A DNA stretch of 64,000 bases from contig CM035167.1 of the NCBI GenBank assembly GCA_020205615.1, positions 59,293,023 to 59,357,022 of the forward strand, written 5' to 3'. Source of the DNA: Panax quinquefolius (taxonomy: Eukaryota > Streptophyta > Magnoliopsida > Apiales > Araliaceae). Shown piece by piece: positions 33,706-45,076 of the stretch. Position 1 is the first letter of the stretch. Each line of letters begins with the position of its first letter. The position numbers were made by a program, and so were the translations under genes. The notes beneath the pieces were generated by a model. The model saw only the letters and a program-made list of their open reading frames with translations. It was not told the DNA's origin and made no database searches.

Positions 33706-33880
33706 ATAATAGTAAATCAATATGGATGGACCATGGATAGTTATAATAGTAAATCAATATGGATCATTTGGTTTAAAGTTTTAATAGTAAATCAGTATGG
33801 ACTGTTAGTTTAAGTTTTAATAGTAAACCAATATGGACCGTCCATTTAAATGTAAATCAATCTGGACCGTTCATGAATTA
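33706..33880 (+). repeat. Short tandem repeat in D LTR 3
   Basis: Five copies of a 40-50 base unit with ATAGTAAATCAATATGGAC. The A LTRs have one related copy (about 4338-4362), so it was expanded in D. Confidence 0.7.
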
Positions 33881-33902
33881 GTTACTATGCACTCCATTCT
33901 TC

Positions 33903-33910
33903 TATAAATA
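33903..33910 (+). promoter_or_regulatory. TATA box of D LTR 3
   Basis: TATAAATA then GAAGCTCATTCC, the A-type core promoter. Confidence 0.65.
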
Positions 33911-34069
33911 GAAGCTCATTCCTTCATTATTTCTTACTTAATTCATTGAAACTCTATAGAGAAAAGTTATAGAAAACTATAGAAAAGTATTCTCGCTACT
34001 TCCTACTCTTATATTCAGCTTCTTTTACTGGAGGGGTATTATTTCTTTTATATTCTTGAAGAGAACTTC

Positions 34070-34400
34070 ATTATTCCATTATTTATTATTCATTGGAATA
34101 ACTCAGATATCTGCTACTACCCTATACTTGGTGAAATTCTTACATTATTTCATTCTTTATTATTACATTGGAATATCCTCATGCATGCATTTTACGCCGG
34201 ACCGGTTCTAGTCTTTATTATTCGTTGGAATTTCACGTCTGCATGCGTTTTCTGTGGGACTCAGTTCCATCCTTTATTATTACGTTGGAATATCTTGTCT
34301 ATGCGTTTTGGCCCGACTGATTCCGTTATTTATTATTCTGTTGGAATAACCTGCCTGTGCAGTCTATCGCATGCCTGGTGATTTCTTTTGTTATTCCATT
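34070..34400 (+). repeat. TTATTATTC-GTTGGAA repeats (D LTR 3)
   Basis: About five degenerate copies of a 60-75 base unit: TTTATTATTC, GTTGGAAT, a variable GC-richer part, GGTTCC. The same unit occurs in the A LTRs and, inverted, in G (61850-62200). Confidence 0.65.
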
Positions 34401-35734
34401 CTTTATTATACTCAGTTGGTTAAAACTTTGACTTCTATACTCCATGAAATTAGTGGAATATCCTTGATATTTGCGCTTCATCTAATATCTTTTCATGGAA
34501 ATATTCTTCTGAGCATTCTTGAATTTTACTCCACAAAGTAGTATCATGTTGACAATTTGGACATTATTGAGTTCAGGATAAATTAACTTATAAATCTTTA
34601 AAACTTATTCTTAAACTTATTTTATTGAATAATTATGTCATTGTCATGATGAGTTATGTTGGTTATTATGTGAAAACATGAAAGTTCTTAGAAAACACAA
34701 AGGGTTGAAAATCAGATTTTTATAAAAATGGAGTATGTAATTCAATTGACCATATCTCCTATTATATTTTGAATTTTTGGGTGTGGTCAAGTTCTAGAGT
34801 TAGATCTATGAGTTTTCTAACTTATCGAAGTGGAATCACTAGAAAAGGTGATGAAGATTTTCATGTGGACTAATTTTAGTAAAGGAGTCAAAAAACTGAA
34901 AAGTGCCAAAAAGCTACTGCCAAAAAATTTAAAAGGGCATTTTCGTCCACTCAAATTGTGAGAAAAATTCCGTCCTTTTGGGACATGGAAATATATGGTA
35001 TAAAGCACCTACTGTCCAAAAATGAGCTCATTCCGACTTAAACTGAGCAAGTTATGACTATTTCAATATTTAGGTTTTTTCGATGAAAAAGGCTATAACC
35101 GGAGTTTTATAACTCCGATGACCATAAAATTTAAACTGGAAGCTCACGTTAACATCTGTAAGATCCTGCCAAGATTTGGGAATTTCTAGAGTTATCCTTG
35201 AGGTAGTTAATTTCTTAAGGAATTAATTAGAAATTGATTTTTGAAAAATAGTAAATGAATTTTAAAAATTCCGAGAAAAATATATGTTCAATATGGGACT
35301 ATATTACATTTAATCCCGAGAAAGGAATAATTTTTGGGACTGATTTGGTATTTTTCATGAAAATGATTTAGTTACGAACATATGAATTAAATATGTATAA
35401 AAAATTGGTAAATAAGATTTTATGGCTTGAAAATCCTATCTAAGGTATATCATGATTTTGATGAGTAAATTGATTATTGGTGATGAAATCTTATGAGTAT
35501 GGCATTTTGAATGATTAAATGCATTATTTGGAAAAGTATAAACAATTAAATTAAATTGTTTATAAGTTTAAGAAGTGATTAAAATATTGTTATAATATTA
35601 ACAATATGAGATTATGATTTTATTAAGTGATTGATAATGTTTGGATAAATTTAAAGTCTTTAATATTTATCCTTGATTTAGTTGACTAATGCTTATAATA
35701 TTATCATCATCCTCATGCTTATATTATGTTGAAA

Positions 35735-36140
35735 GTCATCTCGGCTTTGTAGTGCATAGATGGACTTGGTATGATTATGACCGAGAATTATTCGATATAA
35801 TCATAACTTTGAATGTTACAAATGATATGGAAAAAGTCATCATTGGCCGTGAGTGCGTTGATGAACAGGTTTTAGATGATTATGGCTATGGATTCTCTTT
35901 GGTAGTGGTCTGCAAAGATGAATTATTTTATGGCATGATCAGGACCGTTGATGAAAACACAATTATCTTTGGCCGTAGTGCATGGATAATTTGTGGTCAT
36001 GATACTAAAGAATATCCTTGGACTGTAGTGCATGGATGATTCGATGATGTGGATTAATTATTGAGCTGAGTTTGAACAATGAAATATTAATTCATGGATG
36101 TGATTATAATGAATATCTTTGGCCGTAGTGCAAAGATGAT
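35735..36140 (+). repeat. Hairpin-type units (D LTR 3)
   Basis: Six units. The last one (36117-36139) has perfect ATCTTTG and CAAAGAT arms. Others have changed arms, such as CCTTG / CATGG at about 36010-36030. Confidence 0.75.
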
Positions 36141-36655
36141 TTAATGATTACGAGCAGGAATTGTGATTTGGTATAACCATAATTTTTTATGTTTCAGGTG
36201 AAGACAGGTGATGAAAATTATCTTCATCTTGTGTGCGGAGAGGAATTTAGAATCACAATTGTGATTATGAGTTATTCACATGATCGTGGACGGGAATTGT
36301 TGATTGATGTTACAGGGATAAAACATTATTGGTGGACTTTTAACATAAAGAGGATAATAGACCTTATAGTCTATTTGACTCTTCTAATGGATTGCTCGTT
36401 CCGCTGCAACTATGGTTGAAAAGTTTTATCATCTACCATATGTTATAAATCTCTGATTTTATATTGATGAAAGCTATTGATAATTTAATTATCTTTAGTC
36501 ATGATATTCTTTACTGGGCTAGTTGTGCTCACCCTTTCTGCTTCACAATTCCTTTCAGTTAATAAGAGTGTTCTTACGTTGAGCGGGGATAACAGGAATA
36601 GAATCGGTGGTCTCTAGTCAGTAGAGGTTCTCCTAAAACAAAGAAGAGAAAAAGT

Positions 36656-37072
36656 GTGTTGTATTCTATACATCATTTAGTAGTTATATTTGGTGAATCA
36701 AATAGGGTGAGGCAAACCCAACTTTGGAAGGGTGTTTTGCCACTGTCATACAAGATATCTAATGACATACAACCTCGTGTTCTTATAAGACATGGTTGTG
36801 CACATCCACTTGCTGAATACATCTACGAGCACTACCTGTATGATCTCGGAGTTTATTTGAAACATAATTTTCACTTGGAGATAACGGAGATTTTTGTATG
36901 TCAAGAGAAGACTCACCATTGGAAAGAAGATGATAGTAATCTTCTTGTTTTTCTTTGGAGACTTTTGGGTCAACCAAGGATAATTCTGTGGCCTCCCATG
37001 TACGAATGTTTCCTTGAGCACTTCCCAAAGATTTTAATTTCTAAAATAGTTTTTAACTATACTTTTATGTAA
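36656..37072 (+). CDS. Unrecognised LTR-borne ORF, copy 3 (open, 138 codons)
   Basis: The longest open copy. Non-ATG start at 36656; the ATG used in copy 1 is ATA here, so a real start is doubtful. It reads VRQTQLWKGVLPLSYK, HPLAEYIYEHYLYDLGVYL, CQEKTHHWKEDDSNLLVFLW and ends FNYTFM then TAA 37070. The three copies keep the same frame over most of their length and share the stop. No signal peptide or membrane segment is evident. I do not recognise the family; a captured host fragment is one possibility. Confidence 0.45.
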   Translation: MLYSIHHLVVIFGESNRVRQTQLWKGVLPLSYKISNDIQPRVLIRHGCAHPLAEYIYEHYLYDLGVYLKHNFHLEITEIFVCQEKTHHWKEDDSNLLVFLWRLLGQPRIILWPPMYECFLEHFPKILISKIVFNYTFM

Positions 37073-37262
37073 AGTATCATTGTAAGGTTGTGGTTGAGGT
37101 ACCATGAGAGTTACATACATTTGTATTAAAACTCATAGTTAACTGTGGTCGTATTCTATACGACAACTCAACAGTTGTATAAATGAAGTTGTATTTGAAT
37201 TTTGTACCATGTATCTGGCGACTTAGAATGGGTGATGTATACCTAGTTTTGGGGGCTTCACA

Positions 37263-37653
37263 GTTATTGCATTGAGGGTTAGTAACAGACTTGTTCTTTT
37301 TACTTTTTCGTACAAGTTCCTTTATCGTAAAGTTATATAACAACAATTTCTTTGCAAGCGTTATTGATGATTACTCAGTTATTATTACAATCGCAATACT
37401 TTAAAGTTCTACTTCTTTAACTAACTGTTTCCAAGGATGTTTTCTAGCTTTTTGTTTCGACTAGATATTATTGATGATAAATGATATAACATTTGAACAA
37501 TTCAAATCCTTTGAAGCTATTTAATGTTTACCAATCCAAATTGCTTTGGTGAGGTCCCACATGAATACTAAGATGAACAACCCGAATAATCGGGCAAACA
37601 AATATCGGGCATATAGTCCCATTTATGTTTATGCAGTTAAACTTTATACTTGT
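37263..37653 (+). repeat. H LTR fragment left of A2
   Basis: No coding signal. It ends TATACTTGT, where CTTGT is the duplicated target of A2, so it is continuous with 44580-45076. Its left limit is the end of D LTR 3; whether D was inserted here cannot be tested because the other side of the D array is lost. Confidence 0.6.
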
Positions 37654-39260
37654 TGTGAAACCCCAGATTTTACGAATAAAGAATTAATTTTCTCGAAATA
37701 ATTTTTTTTATATTATGGTGTGAATTTGAGATAATGTTATAGTTGTGGGTAATATTTATAAATTTTGAAAAGTATGCAAGTTGTCATATTATATTCGATT
37801 GGTCGGGAAATATTCGTTTTAATCAGGAAATATTCGCATGCGATTAATAATCATCGTGGATCCCACAATGTAAATTATTGTCGGATTGAGAAAACGATAA
37901 AAATATTTTATTGAAAATAACAACGAAAAGTTTTACCATTGATCTTCGTTGAACTACTTTCAGTAGTAAAAAATACGATGTCTGCGTTGTTGCATAGTAG
38001 CACACACCAGTATTGATTATTGATATTTATGTGAGAAGTCACTCGCTTTTGTTCAATTATTGCTACAATAGTTGTTGCATAGTATCTCACATTATTTGAT
38101 TCAATTATTGTTGATTTAGAAGTTTTGTTTTATTCACGTAATTAAATAGAAACATCTTTTTATATAAAAATGTAATACTTTATTAAAGTTATTCTATAAA
38201 TAGAATATATTATATTCTATTATGCATAGCGTTTTGTATAGTAAAATCTTTTATATAAAAAATAATACTTTATTAAAGTTATTCTATAAATAGAATATAT
38301 TATATTTTATTATGCATAGTGTTTGCATAAGTGCCCAGATAGTGTTTGCATAGTAAAAAAAATCTTTTTATATAAATAGAATATATTATATTTTATTTAA
38401 AAGATTTTTCTTTAAATATGGACCGTCAGATTAAAGTAAATCATTCTCGACCGCTCATGGATTAGTTACTATGCATTCCATTTTCCTATAAATAGAAGCT
38501 CATTCCTTCATTATTTTCTTACTTAATTCAATTTGAACTCTGAGAGAGACTATAGAGATAGAAGATAAGTTTTCTCGCTACTTCACTACTCTTATATCAA
38601 GTATTATTTTACGATAAGGGATATTATTCTTTTGTATTCAAGAAGAGAACTTCATTTATTCCATTTCTTTATTGTTCATTGAATAACTCAGATACGCCGA
38701 GCTACCCTATACTTGGTGACATTCTTCTATTATTTTGTCTTTATTATTCGTTTAATATCCTCGTGCATCTATATCACGCCGACACTGGTTCCATTTTTTA
38801 TTATTCCGCCTTTATTATTCTCGCTTTAATATCCCGTCGGTACATATATATGTGGGACTGGTTCCATCATTTATTATTCTGTTGGAACATCCTGTCGGTG
38901 TGAATTTCACCTAACCTGGTTCCGTTATTATTATTCTGTTGAAATAACCGTCTATACAAAGTACCGCATACATGGTGATATCTTTTGTTATTCCATTCGG
39001 TATTATACTCAGTTGATTAAAATTTTGACTTCTATACTCCATGAAATTAGTAAACAATAACTGTATTCAAACAATAATTGTAATGAGGATTCCTTTTGAG
39101 TTTGTATAATCTCTAGTAAAAAATAATTGTATTTAAACTCATAGTTTATGTTTTATCATATTGTACACGACAGTTCTATTAGTAAGTTGTATTTGAATTC
39201 TGTACCATGTATCTGGCTACCAAAGATGGGTGATGTATACCTAATTTTGGGGGCGTCACA
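37654..39260 (+). repeat. 5' LTR of A2 (internally deleted)
   Basis: 1607 bp, TGTGAAACCCC to GGGGGCGTCACA. TATA box at 38487. At about 39050 the sequence jumps past the hairpin units and acceptor region that the 3' LTR keeps, with a short inserted repeat of TAAACAATAACTGTATTC. Confidence 0.9.
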
Positions 39261-39262
39261 GT

Positions 39263-39274
39263 TGGTATCAAAGC
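39263..39274 (+). other. Primer binding site of A2
   Basis: TGGTATCAAAGC, two bases after the LTR; complementary to initiator tRNA-Met with one difference from TGGTATCAGAGC. Confidence 0.85.
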
Positions 39275-39447
39275 TTAGGGATATGATCCCTGGCTAAGAT
39301 GTGAGACCAGAACTAGGAGGGAGAGACGTGGAATTCCTTTACTAGTAGGACCTACTTAAATTAATTTTGTATTTAAATTGGTTGGTCAGAGTTTAGAGAT
39401 ATTATGTTACATGTCAATTAACCTTTGTTTTGTAGCAGTGTTTGAAA

Positions 39448-40715
39448 ATGGCATCCGAGAATGTTGAGATTATCAATGGAGCACATGAGACCGTTGAGTC
39501 TCCATAGATCAATAATTAGGATAATGTGCAACCAGAGGACAATACTCCTCATGAAAACAATAACACCGATGAAATGGTGAATGATGGGATGGTCAGAGGC
39601 TTTTTGCAATTCATGCAACAACAGGAGAAGGCAGATCCTGTCCAAAATGTTGGTAGAAATACTGATAACTCTCAGACGGTCACCGCTAAGCAGTTTAAGG
39701 GGCAATTCATGCAACAACGCAAGCGAATCGACTCCACATCCATAATGCAGTGGAAACAATGGTAACCCACGATTTGGTCATCGCTAAGCGCTTCAAGGAG
39801 CCGACCACCGGAGTTTTTGGGAAAGCCAGAACCACTTAAGGCGGAGACATGAATAAAGCAGATTACCAAGATATTTGATGTCTTGGAATGCTCAGAGGAG
39901 CATAAGGTTCCATTCGCCACCTTTATGTTGCATGAAGAAGGAGATCATTGGTGGGAATCTGTAAAACGTACCCAGCCTGATGCACTTAAGATGTCTTGGG
40001 AGAAGTTCCAAGAATTATTCAACGACAAGTACTTTCCTGAAAGTATTCGTCACATGAAGGAGGTAGAATTCATCAAGTTGGAGCAAAACAATATGACCAT
40101 GTCTTGGAATGCTCAGAGGAGCATAAGTTTATGGAGTTATCCCGGTTTGCATCCCATTTGGTCGATAATGAGGAGCGAATGACGCGAATGTTTTTGCGAG
40201 GTTTGAAACCCGATATACGTCAATACCTCATTTCTCACAAACTTTGTTTATATTCAGATGTTGTGAATTGGGCTCAGTTATTGGAGCGTGATAATGAGTC
40301 AGCACAACCAAAAGGCGACGACCAACAACACGATAATAATCATTCCGGTGGCAACGATCATCAGAACAACGATAACCATCGTGGGGGATATTATCATGCC
40401 AAGAATGGTAACCATTTCGGTGGTAATCATGGCCAAGATAATAAGAATGGATATTTTAAGAAGAGAAGGTTCAACAATGACGTGAAGACGTCGGCACCAG
40501 CACCCGTTTCAAAGGAAGAAGAATGCCAACCGGTCGTATGTTTCAAATGCGGACAAGAGGGACACATCCGTCCAAATTGTACGCAACAATCCAAAGCATG
40601 TTTTAATTGCGGAAGAGAAGGTCCCCTAGCTCGATTTTGTTATATGGTGAAGTCAAGTCCAACCGGGATAGTGATGCCAAAGGATGTCCCAGACAAGCCA
40701 AAGCCGGTAGTTTAA
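39448..40715 (+). pseudogene. gag: gag of A2 (broken)
   Basis: ATG at 39448 (MASENVEI). Two TAG codons (39505, 39517) interrupt early; a shift follows near 39720, where GCAGCTCC of A1 appears as TCGACTCC. The capsid part is open from 39883. At 40101-40125 a stretch identical to 39880-39905 replaces the A1 sequence coding SQYEA and shifts the frame. The last part is open to 40715 with knuckles CFKCGQEGHIRPNC and CFNCGREGPLARFC; in the second the metal-binding His is Pro. Confidence 0.9.
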
Positions 40716-40736
40716 GAGAGAGCATTTTTTTTTCTC

Positions 40737-41159
40737 GTGTCGAGGAACCTGAATAAAATTATCACGGGTAAGTTAATCATAAGCTCTTACGAAGTCTATA
40801 CCGTGTTAGATACCGGTTTTACTCACTCTTTTATTTCACCTAGTTATGTTCAATGTTTGTACTTACCTCTGGAGAAGTTAAACTTTGATTTATCTATTGA
40901 AACTCCATTGGGAGAAACCTTCGTTACCTCCACTGTTTATAAATCTTATTTGATTCAAATCGACACTTTCACGTTACCTGTCTATCTTATCTCTTTAAAA
41001 ATACTTGCCTTTGATGTGGTTTTTTTTTTAAACGATTGGTTAACTACTCATCATGTTTTTCGTAAGGTTGTTAGCTTTCATATTCCTAACCAACATATTA
41101 TGCGAATTCAAGCAACCAAACCACTAAATTCAATCATTGTCATATCAAGCCATAAGTAA
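40737..41159 (+). pseudogene. Protease of A2
   Basis: DTGFTHSFIS active-site region and the ETPLGETFVTS stretch, as in A1. The same T-run destroys the ILGIDWL part. Ends at TAA 41157. Confidence 0.85.
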
Positions 41160-41375
41160 AGAACCACGATCCTTTTGTTGATGACTTCCTTGTGTGGAAT
41201 GCACCGAAGCCAGACTTTCTGTAGGCGGCGTCGTGAATGACGATGACAAGTTGATAGGTATCATTGTGAGGTGCTATCTAGGTTAAGGGATAGAAGTCAC
41301 AGTTGGTATCAATGTGATGTACTATCCAAGTCTTGGATGAGAGTAACAATTTTGAATGATATTTCTATCATTAAT
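41160..41375 (+). other. Filler sequence between protease and RT remnants of A2
   Basis: Same non-retroelement filler as at 2526-2734 with single-base differences; contains the stretch resembling the D LTRs (GTATCATTGTGAGGTGC at 41257). Confidence 0.5.
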
Positions 41376-41864
41376 AAATCTCTTGACGTATTCTTGAAGA
41401 CTTCTTAGCCTACCCCAGAGCGTGAAATCAAATTTTGTATTGACACCAGTACAAAACCCATTTCTTAAACCCACAAAATATTTCTTCAACTAAAACGAAC
41501 GTAACATGCGCCAAAGACGTTGTCTCGAGCTGTTGAAGATTCTGATCGTACTATTCAATATCATCGTGGAAGAGCGAACGTGGTAGCTGACGTGTTGAGT
41601 AGAAGATCGTATGCGTTTACAAGTGCGATGTTGTTAACACAAAGACTCATTTCGTATAACTTGCAAATGATGAAGATAGAGTTAAATACTCTAGGGACCC
41701 ACGTGACGATAACGAATATACGAGTAAAATCGACTTTAATCGATAAAGTTAAAGACGCTCAAGCTACATATCCGAATCTGATGAATGTGAAGAAGAAGGT
41801 TCTAGAAGGCGTTATTCTAGAAGCAAGAGTTGTTGAAGATTGGAAATCTCAACCCTCGATTTAA
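41376..41864 (+). pseudogene. RT start, RNase H end and integrase start (A2)
   Basis: Same fused remnant as A1: AYPRA and KPIS-like bases, then DSDRTIQYHRGRANVVADVLSRRSYA at about 41538-41615, then the start-of-integrase stretch to WKSQPSI and TAA 41862. Confidence 0.85.
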
Positions 41865-42170
41865 TTGGCCCATTTGAAATCCTCGATTGAGTAGGAACTG
41901 TGGCTTATAGACTCGTTTTACCGCCAAGTATGTCGCGTGCTCATAACGTTTTTAACGTATCAATGTTACGTAAATATGTGGATAACCCGAACCACATTAT
42001 TAATTTAGAATTGCATGAGATAACACGTATGAAATCTCGGGTTAAAATCTTGGATAAGAAGAATCGTATCCAACACTCAAGGGTTATACCTCAAGAGTTA
42101 GAATCTGAAATGAAGTCAAGGTATCCTCACTTGTTCGGCATACCAGGTACGTATGTAAATTTCTAGAGCG
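41865..42170 (+). pseudogene. Integrase C-terminal end (A2)
   Basis: Open frame 41900-42166: AYRLVLPPSMSRAHNVFNVSMLRKYV, then VKILDKKNRIQHSRVIPQ joined to ELESEMKSRYPHLFGIPGTYVNF. About 20 residues of the chromodomain (KVLWRNH part) and DLTYE are lost. The frame is better kept than in A1, whose end is mutated. Confidence 0.8.
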
Positions 42171-42178
42171 AAATTTCA

Positions 42179-42192
42179 TAAGGAGGGGAGAT
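42179..42192 (+). other. Polypurine tract of A2
   Basis: AAAGGAGGGGAGAT-like purine run (AAGGAGGGGAGATT) next to the 3' LTR start. Confidence 0.8.
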
Positions 42193-44579
42193 TGTAAAAC
42201 CCCAGATTTTATGAATTAAGAATTAATTTTCTTAAAATAATTTTTTTTATATTATGGTGTGAATTTGAGATAATGTTATAGTTGTGGGTAATATTTATAA
42301 ATTTTGCAAAGTATGCAAGTTGTCATATTATATTCGATTGGTTCGTGGAATATTCATTTTAAATGAAAATATTCGTGATTTACGACACAATCATTAGTGG
42401 ATCCTGCATCGTAATTATTGTTTAATTGGAAAAACGACAAAAATATTTTATTGAAAATAACGGCATGAAGTTTTACCGTTGATCTTTGTTGAACTACTCG
42501 GTAGTAAAAGTGATGAATACACGTTGTTGCATAGTAGCACACCAGTATTGATTATTGATATTTATGTGAGAAGTCACTCGGCTTTTGTTCAATTATTGCT
42601 ACAATAGTTGTTGCGTAGTATCTCACATTATTTGATTCAATTATTGTTGATTTAGAAGTTTTGTTTTATTTACGTAATTAAATAGAAACATCTTTTTATA
42701 TAAAATGTAATACTTTATTAAAGTTATTCTATAAATAGAATATATTATATTCTATTATGCATAGTATTTTGCATAGTAAAATCTTTTTATATAAAATGTA
42801 TACTTTATTAAAGTAATTCTATAAATAGAATATATTATATTTTATTATGCATAGTGCCAAAGATAGTGTTTGCATAGTAAAAATATTTTTATATAAATAG
42901 AATATATTATATTTTATTTAAAAGATTTTTTTAAATATGGACCGTCGATTAAAGTAAATCAATCTGACCGCTCATGGATTAGTTACTTATGCATTCCATT
43001 TTCTTATAAATAGAAGCTCATTCCTTCATTATTTTCTTACGAATTCAATTTGAACTCTAGAGAGAAACTATAGAGAGAGACTATAGAGAGATAGAAGAAA
43101 AGTTTTCTGCTACTTCACTACTCTTATATCAAGTATTATTTTACGATAAGGGATATTATTCTTTTGTATTCAAGAAGAGAACTTCTGTTATTCCATTTCT
43201 TTATTGTTCTGTTAGAATAACCTGTATACGCGGGCTACCCTATACTTGGTGATATTCTTTTATTATTCTGTCTTTATTTTTCTGTCGGAATATCCTGTCT
43301 GTGCTATACGCCGGACCTGGTTCCATCATTTATTATTCTGCATTTATTATTCTGTTAAAACATCCTGTCGATGTGAATTTCACTCGACCTGGTTCCATTA
43401 TTATTATTCTGTTGAAATAACCGTCTATGCGAAGTACCACATGCATGGTGATATCTTTTGTTATTCCATTCGGTATTATACTTAGTTGATTAAAATTTTG
43501 ACTTCTATACTCCATGAAATTAGTGGAATATCCTTGATATTTGCGCTTCATCCAGTATCTTTTCGTGGAAATATTCTTCTGAGCATTCTTGAATTTTACT
43601 CTACAAAGCGATGATCATGTTGACAATTTGGACGTTATTGGTTCTGGACAAATTAATTCTTGAACTTGTTTAATTGAATTCTTATATCATTGTCATCATC
43701 CTCATGTTTATGTTATGTTGAAAGTCATCATGTGGCCCAGAGTAGTGCATAGATGGACTTGGTATGATTATGACCGAGGATTATTCGGTATAATCATCAC
43801 CGTAAATGTTACAAATGATGTAAAATTAAAAGTCCTCATTGGCCCGTAGTGCATTGATGGACAGTTTTTGGTATGTTATGGCTGTGGATTCTCTTCGGCC
43901 ATGGGAGCAAAGATGAATTGTTTTATGGCATGATCATGACCATTAATGAATACACAAATATTCTTGGCCCGTAGTGAATGGATAATTGTGGTCGTGATAC
44001 TAAAGAATATCCTTGGCCGTAGTGCAGGGGTGATTCGATGATGTGGAATATTTATTATGCTGAGTCTCAGCGATAAAAGTGATGAAAAACTTTTTAAATC
44101 ATAAAAGATAGTAGATTATATTCTCTACTTGACTTTTTTAATGGATTGCTTGTTTCGCTACAGTTAAACTTGATGTCTATTGTATTTTATCAGTTTAACA
44201 TTGTTGGAGGCTAATGATAATTTATTCTGCATTATCTTAGTCATAATATTTATTACTGGGCTAGTTGAGCTCACCCTTTCTTTCACTATTCTCTTCAGGA
44301 AATGAGAATATAGCTGGGATGAGTCGGGAAACGGACTGATGGTCCAGAGGATAGCATTAGTAGTCCTCACTATTTTGTGAAATAGTGTGATAATAATTGT
44401 AATGAGGATTCCTTTTGAGTTTGTAGAATCTCTAGTAAACAATAATTGTATTCAAACTCACAGTTTATGTTTTGTCATATTGTACACGACAGTTGTATTA
44501 GTAAGTTGTATTTGAATTTTGTACCATGTATCTGGCGACCCAAGATGGGTGATGTATACCTAATTTTGGGGGCGTCACA
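42193..44579 (+). repeat. 3' LTR of A2
   Basis: 2387 bp. TATA box TATAAATA at 43005; TTATTATTCTGTTGGAA-type repeats 43190-43480; hairpin units 43722-44035; acceptor-like TTCTCTTCAG near 44298. Confidence 0.9.
43722..44035 (+). repeat. Hairpin-type units (A2 3' LTR)
   Basis: Same five units as in A1 3' LTR. Differences between the copies include the first unit (GGCCCAGAGTAGTGC here, ATTCAGTAGTGC in A1). Confidence 0.7.
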
Positions 44580-45076
44580 CTTGTGCACAATGTAGGGTAC
44601 GATAGGCTGATCACCTAGAGTACTTGCAGAGACTGTTTACAATCTATTTAATTGTTAAACCGTCTGATGGTTTTCGATTAAACAATGTAATGTTCAGGGT
44701 ATCTAACATCCCTTAGTGTGCTATTGAGAATTCCAGAACTCTTATCTTGATATTCCATTTTATATCTTGACAATTATTTCAACTGTTGGAAATATTCATA
44801 CTAATGCTTTTATTTCTGATATATGTTCTCAAACTACTTTATATACTTGCTGGGCAATTTGTGCTCATTCTTGCTTAAACCTTTCAGCTAAGGCTAATAA
44901 CGCTGAGGGCTCCGGCAAGGACAAGGGAAAGTCTAAGATGAAATGATGAGAGTTATTTATGTAATTAGTTATATTTCCGCATATGATGTAATGTAGTGAT
45001 AAACGCTAAGTTAAAGTTTCAATTTATTTAAGATTGTAAAGACTTGGGATTTTATTTTGAATAAGTGTGTAATAGT
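44580..45076 (+). repeat. H LTR fragment between A2 and E
   Basis: Starts with the CTTGT duplication of A2 and ends with ATAGT, the target duplication of solo LTR E. It continues at 58496. The coding-like exon at 44888-44946 is preserved (acceptor CTTTCAG; frame KANNAEGSGKDKGKSKMK, TGA). Confidence 0.75.

Larger units (their letters stand above)
33078..37262 (+). repeat. D LTR 3
   Basis: 4185 bp from TGTGAGACCCTG to GGGGGCTTCACA. Its front part is of the A kind (GCATAGTAGTACACG near 33424, TATA box at 33903 followed by GAAGCTCATTCC, TTATTATTCGTTGGAA-type repeats at 34070-34400). From about 34680 on it is like D LTR 2. It also has a few TACTATTCAC units at 33505-33610 and the hairpin units at 35735-36140. 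Confidence 0.85.
37654..44579 (+). mobile_element. Ty3/gypsy chromovirus A2, internally deleted
   Basis: 6926 bp, flanked by CTTGT on both sides (37649-37653, 44580-44584). Same architecture and same pol deletions as A1. The first part of the window (1-5949) is its duplicate. Confidence 0.95.

Noticed and set aside
35689..36039. 116-codon frame in D LTR 3
   Set aside because: It covers the hairpin units; D LTR 2 does not keep the frame, unlike the ORF at 36656-37072.
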